This document shows positions 1 through 5,112 of a stretch of 5,112 nucleotides of DNA, one piece after another. The notes under the pieces were generated by a model. That model saw only the letters and a list, made by a program, of their open reading frames with translations, was not told where the DNA came from and searched no databases. This DNA comes from Acidobacterium sp. Lineage in GTDB: Bacteria > Acidobacteriota > Terriglobia > Terriglobales > Acidobacteriaceae. The stretch spans positions 1 to 5,112 of the forward strand of contig PMAM01000262.1 of NCBI GenBank assembly GCA_003152595.1. The letters are read 5' to 3'. The first letter of the stretch is position 1. The number at the start of each line of letters is the position of its first letter. The translations under genes were made by a program, and so were the position numbers.

Positions 1-962
1 CGGGAAAATTCACTCTGATGGACCACGCGATGGCAAGGATGGACAAAGGGCTGGTGGCGGTGTTTAACGTGAAGGGGCAGGAAAACACCGCTCTGATGCA
101 CGACGGCACTACGCCCCCTCCGGCTGGCGCGGCGGAGATCAGCGGAATCACCACGGATGATTTGAAAGCTGCGACGGAAGCGCCATCCATGGTTACTGTT
201 GCCTCATCGGGACAGGGCGCACCGTCCAGTGCCGGCACAATGGCGGGCATGTCACCGGCTGCTTCGGATAACAGTCCTGCCGCCGCTCCCGTTCGACCTC
301 ATTTCGACTTGAAGGCCACAATTGATTCCAACCACAGCCTCGTCGGATGCATGACGGAACTGAACGATGGCAGGATGATGCTGAAGCTCTTCCATTCGCA
401 GAAGGTTTACCGTCTCGAGGCGCAGCCGCTTCTCTTTTCTGAGAACGCCGGTCACCTTGTTCACGTAACCGGCCATTTCGGCAGCGTTGTTTTGGTAGAA
501 GATCCGCATATCCCCAGCTATGTGGTCGATACGGTCGCGTCAATCGTTGACAATTGTTCATCAAAGACGACCGTTGCCGATATTGAGAAGGCGCTGGCAC
601 CTCCTGACGCGCCAGTTGGCGGCGTAGTGACGATGGGCTCCATGTCGTTCGACCCACCGACCATTACCATCACCGCCGGAGAACAGGTGGTCTGGAAGAA
701 CGGGTCAGCATATTACCACAACGTGGTGGATGACCCGCAAAGAGTGCTGAACCGCGTGGATGTCAGTTTTCCGTCCGGGAGCATTCCCTTCGGCTCCCCA
801 CTGGTCCAGCCCGGGACCAGCTTCTATCACGTATTCGACAAGCCCGGAACCTATCACTATGTTTGCGTGCTGCACGAAAGCAGCGGAATGAGGGGGACCG
901 TCATCGTGAGGCCGGGACCGATGATCGCCTCGGCATCGGGAAAGCAGAGTGCCGGCCAGTAA
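1..962 (+). CDS. C-terminal part of a NirK-like multicopper oxidase fused to a plastocyanin-like copper domain (5' partial)
   Basis: The gene is cut at its 5' end. The frame is open from base 3, and the residues before the Met at 18 (GKFTL) continue naturally into LMDHAMARMDKG. That stretch matches the last strand of the copper nitrite reductase / multicopper oxidase fold (family pattern G-x-[FY]-x-L-V-D-H-A), so the Met at 18 is internal. Numbering from that Met: residues 1-30 end the oxidase core, and His3 sits where this family places a catalytic-copper ligand. Residues 31-93 are an Ala/Ser/Pro/Met-rich linker. Residues 95-165 form a beta-rich module with a GC-MTE start and an HVTG end, resembling DUF5818-type domains. 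Residues 200-298 are a type 1 copper domain with ligands His234, Cys283, His286 and Met291 (C-x2-H-x4-M). The protein probably acts outside the cytoplasm in electron transfer to nitrite or oxygen. The enzyme activity is inferred, because the oxidase copper sites lie mostly upstream. Its 3' end overlaps the convergent DUF488 gene by 106 bases. The plastocyanin domain is secure, the NirK-like core likely, and the middle module tentative. Confidence 0.88.
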   Translation, partial: GKFTLMDHAMARMDKGLVAVFNVKGQENTALMHDGTTPPPAGAAEISGITTDDLKAATEAPSMVTVASSGQGAPSSAGTMAGMSPAASDNSPAAAPVRPHFDLKATIDSNHSLVGCMTELNDGRMMLKLFHSQKVYRLEAQPLLFSENAGHLVHVTGHFGSVVLVEDPHIPSYVVDTVASIVDNCSSKTTVADIEKALAPPDAPVGGVVTMGSMSFDPPTITITAGEQVVWKNGSAYYHNVVDDPQRVLNRVDVSFPSGSIPFGSPLVQPGTSFYHVFDKPGTYHYVCVLHESSGMRGTVIVRPGPMIASASGKQSAGQ

Positions 963-1576
963 CGCGGCAGCCTATCGGCGGGCCCTTTTCCCGGCGCGGT
1001 GGTGGAGCCTGTCCGGCCTGCCATCGCGCCGTTGGCATTCTCAGCGGGATAGGTGATCCGTCCCTGCTCGACCCGCGCCCACGGCGTCAAAGTGTGAGGT
1101 CGAACCCTCGTCTGGCTGGTGATCTCCTGCACCTCGACGCCACGAGCAACAAGAGCATCGGCGATCAGCGAGCGATGACAGCGCCAGGGAACGGCTTCCG
1201 CGCACATGATCGCTGTTCGTCGTTTCTGCGCCAGCCGCATAAGTTCGTCGAGGGCCTTCTCGAACTCGGGCGTTTGCATATAGTCGGCGTATCCGCGGAA
1301 GCTGAGATTGCGCCACGCGGCATTGATTGAATCTCGCTGGGCGTGCCGCAGTCCGCCCAACTCACCCATATGGAGGTATCGAATTCCTGCTCCGGAGAGT
1401 GAAGGTGCCAGTTGATCGCTGTTGAACTGCGGATTGTGTCGGGAGCGCGGAATCGTTCGCACGTCAACCAGCTGTTTCACCTCATGCGCCGCAAGGAGCG
1501 CAATGAACTCCTCGATCGTTCGCGTCGAATGGCCCACTGTCAGGATCGGACGAGTCTGTGGGATTCTTTTCGACAT
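857..1576 (-). CDS. DUF488 domain protein with a C-terminal tail
   Basis: A 239-residue protein of the DUF488 family (PF04343), whose biochemical role is not established. Family motifs appear in order: TVGHSTR (13-19), VDVRTIPRSR (37-46), LGGLR (73-77), and CAEAVPWRCHR (125-135), where Cys125, Cys133 and His134 are the family's conserved residues. The domain ends near RITYP (173-177). The remaining 62 residues are low in recognisable motifs, and their last 35 or so codons are antisense to the end of the copper-protein gene, so the tail may be readthrough without function. I chose the ATG at 1576 because it puts the TVGHS strand at the usual distance from the N-terminus. Its GGAG lies only 3 bases upstream, which is close. 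Alternative starts are the ATG at 1660 and the GTG at 1684, both of which would overlap the redoxin gene. It is probably the last gene of the nuoG operon, 71 bases after the redoxin stop. Confidence 0.88.
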   Translation of the reverse strand: MSKRIPQTRPILTVGHSTRTIEEFIALLAAHEVKQLVDVRTIPRSRHNPQFNSDQLAPSLSGAGIRYLHMGELGGLRHAQRDSINAAWRNLSFRGYADYMQTPEFEKALDELMRLAQKRRTAIMCAEAVPWRCHRSLIADALVARGVEVQEITSQTRVRPHTLTPWARVEQGRITYPAENANGAMAGRTGSTTAPGKGPADRLPRYWPALCFPDAEAIIGPGLTMTVPLIPLLSCSTQT

Positions 1577-1647
1577 CCGCTCCACGCTTGGAATGGACTT
1601 TCCCGGCGTCGGCTTTCTGGATGGAGCGAGAACTCCAGGCGATCGGG

Positions 1648-2205
1648 TCAGGCGGGCCATTCCGGTGGCTCGCATTCGGGACACTGAAAGCTGATGAATT
1701 CCAGATTCCGCAGAATCTCCCTGAGTTCCGGAAGGCCCGCTCCTTCCGCGGTCCTGAACAGAGCGAAAATTTCGCCAAATCGATCGGTGATGCAGACTGC
1801 AGCTGCATCGCGATTCTGTGCGCTTGTTGCGCCCAACTCATGATGCAGTCCGCCATCTTCATCCAGCAAGACTGGATAAGGGAGATGGAGGGTACGCTTG
1901 AGTGCATCTGCCTCTTCGCGAGAACCGTGCACGATTGCCAGTATCTCGGCGTCCTTTTCCCTGATCTCCTCGTAGTGCTGAGCCACCTCCCTCAGCAGGC
2001 GTTCGGTTTCCGGACGCTCGTCACTCAGAACCAGAACAACAGCTGATCGGTCACGATAATCGGCGAGGCGAACCAGCGAACCGTCCAGGCACGCAAGTTC
2101 GAAACCCCGCAGGTACAGTCCCTTGCGTGCTACCTCATGCGACGAGACGACCGACCCACCGGCGATTTCAGCCTGGATCCTGCTTTCCTGGGGCGCCTCT
2201 CTCAT
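1648..2205 (-). CDS. Redoxin (AhpC/TSA-like thioredoxin-fold) protein without peroxidatic cysteine
   Basis: A 185-residue cytoplasmic-looking protein with no signal peptide or membrane segment. Residues 30-165 follow the AhpC/TSA redoxin layout: a GFELACLDGSLVRLADYR opening (34-51), a VVLVLS central strand (56-61), a helix, the strand AEILAIVHG (86-94), a YPVLLDEDG segment (110-118) and the strand AAAVCITDRFGEI (134-146). At the position of the active-site cysteine after the central strand the sequence is DERPETERLL, with no Cys, so classical peroxiredoxin or TlpA chemistry is not expected. The only cysteines are C39, C138 and a C-terminal CPEC pair (175-178), which could bind metal or form a disulfide. 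The ATG shares its A with the nuoG stop (TGATG), and AGAGGA lies 9 bases upstream of it, so translation is probably coupled to nuoG. A redox-sensing, scaffold or electron-transfer role next to NuoG is inference. The fold call is good; the function is unknown. Confidence 0.87.
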   Translation of the reverse strand: MREAPQESRIQAEIAGGSVVSSHEVARKGLYLRGFELACLDGSLVRLADYRDRSAVVLVLSDERPETERLLREVAQHYEEIREKDAEILAIVHGSREEADALKRTLHLPYPVLLDEDGGLHHELGATSAQNRDAAAVCITDRFGEIFALFRTAEGAGLPELREILRNLEFISFQCPECEPPEWPA

Positions 2206-4550
2206 CAGACACGGTCCTCTTCCGGATCTTCCTGAGGCAGTTCCCCTGCAAGTACAAGCCTGCGTTCCAGAACGGAGTGCAGAGTCGCCGAGTACCTCCC
2301 ATAAAAGGGGGATGAGAAGAGATCGTAGTCATAGGGCTGGACGGGTTCACTCGACCCGAAAGACGATCCCTCGGACGACGCGGTGATCCTGTGAAAGTTG
2401 ACTGGGATTCCCTCGTAGCCAGGCAACGCTCGCTGAATTTCTCGCAGCACCACATCCGGATCGTCGCTGGAGACGCGGAGATTGGTACGCTGTGCCCTCA
2501 TCCATACCGCATGCTGGTCAACCTCTCCCGACTGCACCCCTCGGGATTCGCCCAGTTCCGCCCGAGTCTGTGGCCCTCTGCCGGATTCCGTCAGCTCCGC
2601 ACTCAGCATGCGTGCGACTTGCAGGATGATTTCCAGATCGGATCGTACTCCCGGCATATCCGCGGCCTTGCGAAGCACCTGCAGATCACCGCAGGTGTTT
2701 GTAAACGTCCCCGATTTTTCATAGACCGATGCGGTGGGAAACACAACGTCCGCGGCTGCCGCCGTGCGGGTAAGGAACAGATCATTCACGATCAGGTGGG
2801 CTTTGCCCAGTGCTCGGGCGTCAACGAGACTCTCTCCTACAGGATCGGCGCCTACCAGATAGAGCAGCGACACGGTACCAGCTTCCGCCGCGTGCAACAT
2901 CTGTTGCAAATTCATGCCTGGCAATTCAGGAATCGATGCCTTCCAGAAACTGCTCCACCTTTCACGATCGGTTTCGTATCCGGGAAGCCGATCCGGAAGA
3001 ACGCCCATGTCGGCGGCTCCGCGGGAATTGGGCCCATCTCCCAGGCAGATGAACCTGGCATGGTTAAGGCGGCTCCCAACCCTCACCAGGCTGCGAATCT
3101 CCGTCCCCGTCAACTCAGATCCAAAGACGATCACAACGCCGGATACCTGGCCCAGATTGTCGAGTAGTTGCGCGAACTGGTCGCCATTCCGTGCGGAGGC
3201 TGGATCGACTCCTTTCTCCTGTACCGCCAGCAGTAACTGCACAAAATCTGCTTCACCGCCCGCTGGGACTTCGATAAATTGAGTGGCCTGCCGGCAAAGT
3301 TTGATTCGTCGTGAATGAACGATATGTAGGCGCGCGCCATGCAGCCGAACGGCACGGCGGATCTGCCACGCCAGCAAAGGGTGCCGATAGGTGGGATCGC
3401 TCCCGATGAGCAGAATCGCCGGCGCGGCAGCGACCTCGGCCATGCTGGCGGTTTCTCCTCCGAATTCCGCGAGAGCACTGAAGAATGCGGTGAAATCGGC
3501 GGTCCGCCGATGATCGATGTTGTTGGTGTGGAGTACGGTTCTGGCGAATTTCTGGAGAATGTAATTCTCCTCGTTGGTGGAAAGATTCGAACCGATCACG
3601 CCGGTCGCGCCGGACCCCTTTCGTGCTTCCTCCAGCAGCCTTGCCGCCTCAGCCAGCGCCTGATCCCAGGATGCCGGACGCAGTTCTCCGTCGACCCGCA
3701 CCAAAGGGGTTGTTAGGCGTTGCAGATGATCGACGAAGTCGAAGGCGTAGCGGCCCTTGATGCAAAGAAAATCGCCGTTGATGCCGCTCTTGTCACGGTT
3801 GGTGCCGCGAATGATCCTCATGCGGCCATCGACGGGCCGAACTCCCAGCGTCGTCGTGCATCCGTCTCCGCAATGGGTGCAGACCGTTCCAACGTGCTTC
3901 ATCTCCCAGGGCCGGGTCTTATAGCGATAGGGGCCCGAAGTCAGCGCTCCCACCGGGCAGATGTCGATGCACATGCCACACTCTTCGCATTCCAGATGGT
4001 CATCCTTGTTGGGAACGATCAGCTGCGAAGAATTGCGATTGGCAATGCCCAGGGCCCACACATCCATTCCCTCGCCACACACGCGAACGCACCGGTAGCA
4101 CATGATGCAGCGGGGACGGTCGAAAAAGACGATTGGAGACCACTGCTGCTCATCGCGGTGGTTCTTGATATCGACCAGGCGTGATTCGGCAGCTCCGTAA
4201 CGGAATGTTGCATCCTGGAGCTCGCATTGCCCACCGGCGTCGCACACCGGGCAATCCAGAGGATGATTCTGGAGCACGAACTCCAGCATCGCCTTGCGGC
4301 TCTGCCGCACCACCGGGCTCTCCGTAGTGACCACCATGCCTTCAGCCACGGGGGTCGTGCACGCCGTCTGCAGCTTGGGCACTCTGGCGATCTCCACCAG
4401 ACACATGCGGCAGGCACCCTGCAATGAGAGTCCCGGATAGTAGCAGAAGGAGGGAATCTCGATGCCCGCACTTTTACAAACGTCGATCAGCAGCGAACCT
4501 GCCGCGGCGTGGATTTCCTTTCCATCTACCGTGACCTTCACCTGAGACAT
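2205..4550 (-). CDS. nuoG: NADH-quinone oxidoreductase subunit G (complex I iron-sulfur/molybdopterin-fold subunit)
   Basis: A 781-residue NuoG-type protein of the peripheral arm of complex I, which passes electrons from the NADH site toward quinone through iron-sulfur clusters. In order: an N-terminal [2Fe-2S] ferredoxin domain with C36, C47, C50 and C64; the His-Cys3 site H96, C100, C103, C109 (cluster N5); two ferredoxin motifs C148-x2-C-x2-C-x3-C158 and C188-x2-C-x2-C-x3-C198; a C224-x2-C-x3-C231...C263 site (cluster N7 type); then a molybdopterin-oxidoreductase fold to about residue 650, including NDLFLTRTAAAADVVFP near 588-604. No Cys or Sec is seen at the Mo-ligand position, so this is not a formate dehydrogenase. 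Textbook NuoG has only C-x2-C-x2-C plus one distant Cys for N4, so the second CxxCxxC here suggests an extra [4Fe-4S] cluster. The start at 4550 is set by homology and by a GGAGGA just upstream; the frame stays open to 4715. No nuoE or nuoF is adjacent. It heads an operon with the redoxin and DUF488 genes. Confidence 0.93.
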   Translation of the reverse strand: MSQVKVTVDGKEIHAAAGSLLIDVCKSAGIEIPSFCYYPGLSLQGACRMCLVEIARVPKLQTACTTPVAEGMVVTTESPVVRQSRKAMLEFVLQNHPLDCPVCDAGGQCELQDATFRYGAAESRLVDIKNHRDEQQWSPIVFFDRPRCIMCYRCVRVCGEGMDVWALGIANRNSSQLIVPNKDDHLECEECGMCIDICPVGALTSGPYRYKTRPWEMKHVGTVCTHCGDGCTTTLGVRPVDGRMRIIRGTNRDKSGINGDFLCIKGRYAFDFVDHLQRLTTPLVRVDGELRPASWDQALAEAARLLEEARKGSGATGVIGSNLSTNEENYILQKFARTVLHTNNIDHRRTADFTAFFSALAEFGGETASMAEVAAAPAILLIGSDPTYRHPLLAWQIRRAVRLHGARLHIVHSRRIKLCRQATQFIEVPAGGEADFVQLLLAVQEKGVDPASARNGDQFAQLLDNLGQVSGVVIVFGSELTGTEIRSLVRVGSRLNHARFICLGDGPNSRGAADMGVLPDRLPGYETDRERWSSFWKASIPELPGMNLQQMLHAAEAGTVSLLYLVGADPVGESLVDARALGKAHLIVNDLFLTRTAAAADVVFPTASVYEKSGTFTNTCGDLQVLRKAADMPGVRSDLEIILQVARMLSAELTESGRGPQTRAELGESRGVQSGEVDQHAVWMRAQRTNLRVSSDDPDVVLREIQRALPGYEGIPVNFHRITASSEGSSFGSSEPVQPYDYDLFSSPFYGRYSATLHSVLERRLVLAGELPQEDPEEDRV
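2215..2220 (-). promoter_or_regulatory. Ribosome binding site of the redoxin gene, inside the nuoG 3' end
   Basis: The minus strand reads AGAGGA nine bases before the redoxin ATG, within the last codons of nuoG. Together with the TGATG stop/start overlap it supports one transcript and coupled translation of the two genes. Confidence 0.65.
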
Positions 4551-4553
4551 GAA

Positions 4554-4559
4554 TCCTCC
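4554..4559 (-). promoter_or_regulatory. Ribosome binding site of nuoG
   Basis: On the minus strand this reads GGAGGA, three bases before the ATG at 4550. It is a near-perfect Shine-Dalgarno sequence and decides in favour of this start over the upstream in-frame ATG at 4715, which would add 55 residues unlike any NuoG N-terminus. Confidence 0.8.
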
Positions 4560-4612
4560 GGAGCGAACTGACCCTGCAGTGCGCGGATTCCGAGTGAGTT
4601 GCATGTACCCCA

Positions 4613-4651
4613 ATTGCCTCATGGAAGTGGCCGACGCCAATCGGAGGCAAT
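4613..4651 (-). repeat. Nested inverted repeat in the nuoG leader
   Basis: ATTGCCTC (4613-4620) and GAGGCAAT (4644-4651) are perfect 8-base complements separated by 23 bases. Inside the loop TGGC (4628-4631) and GCCA (4636-4639) pair around a four-base loop. Transcribed leftward this could fold into a two-tier stem-loop about 60 bases before the nuoG start. There is no U-tract, so it is not an intrinsic terminator. Its function is unknown and it could be a chance repeat. Confidence 0.4.
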
Positions 4652-4665
4652 GTTGGCACTCTCGC

Positions 4666-4678
4666 AGGGACTGTCCCT
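4666..4678. repeat. 13-base interrupted palindrome upstream of nuoG
   Basis: AGGGAC-T-GTCCCT has perfect six-base arms around one central base. The symmetry is typical of a dimeric regulator's operator, but the sequence matches no operator I recognise. Its centre is 34 bases from that of the second odd palindrome at 4700-4712. Confidence 0.35.
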
Positions 4679-4699
4679 CAGCACAGTGTGACGGGAGCC

Positions 4700-4712
4700 G
4701 CATGCTGCATGC
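4700..4712. repeat. 13-base interrupted palindrome GCATGC-T-GCATGC
   Basis: Two copies of the self-complementary hexamer GCATGC flank a single T, so the site is both a direct and an inverted repeat. It lies about 150 bases upstream of the nuoG start. It may be an operator half-site pair; there is no direct evidence of binding. Confidence 0.35.
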
Positions 4713-4920
4713 CATGGGTCAGCTGTCGTATCGCATGGTATAGAAATCACCCGGCAGCGGCGTGTCTCCCGGAACGGGACATCGAAAGCACGTTCGTGGA
4801 GTCCGGAAATAATCGTACTACCGCAGAGTACGGGCAACACATTGAGCCCGCGCGGCTGGAAAATGAAACTGGGTTCAGCGGGCGGATTCGATTTCCCCAT
4901 TTCCCCGGAGCAGATCATTC

Positions 4921-5112
4921 ATGATTCGTTTCGATGATGCTCATCGCTCAGTCTTTTATCCGGAGGACCGGCGGTTTCGCGTCTGGATGAGCCGGCGAGC
5001 CCTGATGGCTCTGATCCTCCTCGTGCTCATGTCACTATCGGCGGCATGGATTCAGCATGCTGCGCTTGGCCTGCCTCATTTGGCGCCGACCCCCGCGTCC
5101 GTTTCCGGAGCT
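4921..5112 (+). CDS. N-terminal part of a membrane-anchored or exported protein (3' partial)
   Basis: An open frame starts with ATG at 4921 and runs to the window edge (64 codons, no stop). A GGAG lies ten bases upstream (4907-4910). The first 26 residues are hydrophilic and rich in Asp and Arg (MIRFDDAHRSVFYPEDRRFR). They are followed by MSRRALMALILLVLMSLSAAW, a positively charged stretch leading into one hydrophobic segment (about residues 27-43), and then a Pro/Ala-rich stretch. This looks like a signal anchor with a cytoplasmic N-terminal lead, or a signal peptide if translation really starts at the Met at 4987. I do not recognise the family and cannot assign a function. The gene is divergent from nuoG and may share its control region. 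Confidence 0.6.
   Translation, partial: MIRFDDAHRSVFYPEDRRFRVWMSRRALMALILLVLMSLSAAWIQHAALGLPHLAPTPASVSGA

Larger units (their letters stand above)
4551..4920. other. Divergent intergenic region between nuoG and the membrane-protein gene
   Basis: This 370-base stretch must contain the start signals for nuoG (leftward) and for the gene at 4921 (rightward). I see no convincing coding sequence in it. Short overlapping frames exist but have no ribosome site or recognisable protein. I found no good paired -35/-10 sigma-70 boxes on either strand. A TATACC-like hexamer on the minus strand (4742-4737) lacks a -35 partner at the right distance. The nuoG-proximal half holds three inverted repeats, listed separately, which may be operators or 5' leader structure. 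Confidence 0.6.

Noticed and set aside
193..657. Minus-strand open frames opposite the copper-protein gene
   Set aside because: They are Arg/Ser-rich translations typical of antisense frames, with no domain, and lie opposite a clear protein.
960..1020. Possible bidirectional terminator near GGGCCC and a T run after the copper-protein stop
   Set aside because: No stem of useful length precedes the four-T run, and the region is coding for DUF488 on the other strand.
1577..1684. Longer DUF488 product starting at GTG 1684 or ATG 1660
   Set aside because: The extra residues precede the usual family start and would overlap the redoxin gene. They cannot be fully excluded, because the ribosome site at 1576 is only moderate.
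2391..3167. 258-codon open frame on the plus strand opposite nuoG
   Set aside because: It is antisense to the well-matched molybdopterin-fold part of nuoG, shows no recognisable protein pattern and is explained by the base composition of nuoG codons.
2205..4550. Formate dehydrogenase alpha subunit or [FeFe]-hydrogenase instead of NuoG
   Set aside because: There is no Mo-ligand Cys/Sec after the N7-type cluster and no H-cluster motifs. The His-Cys3, N7-type and degenerate molybdopterin fold fit NuoG.
4551..4715. N-terminal extension of nuoG from the ATG at 4715
   Set aside because: The 55 extra residues do not resemble a NuoG N-terminus, while the ATG at 4550 has a strong ribosome site and starts directly at the ferredoxin domain.

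Overview
The window reads as a moderately GC-rich bacterial chromosome segment. The NuoG sequence type and a DUF5818-like module suggest Acidobacteriota or a similar environmental phylum. This is an impression from sequence style, because there is no rRNA or other marker here. I see no mobile element, CRISPR array, tRNA or rRNA.

Layout. (1) Positions 1-962, plus strand: the 3' part of a gene entering from the left. It encodes the last strand of a multicopper oxidase / copper nitrite reductase (NirK-like) core, then a linker, a small beta-rich module and a complete plastocyanin-like type 1 copper domain. (2) Positions 857-4550, minus strand: an apparent three-gene operon. In transcription order these are a nuoG-type NADH-quinone oxidoreductase subunit G (4550-2205), a thioredoxin-fold redoxin lacking the peroxidatic cysteine (2205-1648, sharing one base with the nuoG stop), and a DUF488 protein (1576-857). 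The 3' end of the DUF488 gene runs 106 bases antisense into the copper-protein gene. (3) Positions 4551-4920: a divergent intergenic region with three inverted repeats. (4) Positions 4921-5112, plus strand: the 5' end of a gene for a protein with an N-terminal membrane segment, cut by the window edge.

How they fit together. The copper protein and NuoG are both electron-transfer proteins: an extracytoplasmic copper enzyme with a fused electron-carrier domain, and the iron-sulfur/molybdopterin-fold subunit of complex I. NuoG is separated from nuoE and nuoF in this window and is instead coupled to a redoxin and a DUF488 protein. Its cysteine pattern supports one more [4Fe-4S] cluster than the textbook NuoG. 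No wholly new system is evident. The most notable points are the NirK-like/plastocyanin fusion, the extra-cluster NuoG at the head of an unusual operon, and the cysteine-less redoxin with a C-terminal CPEC motif.
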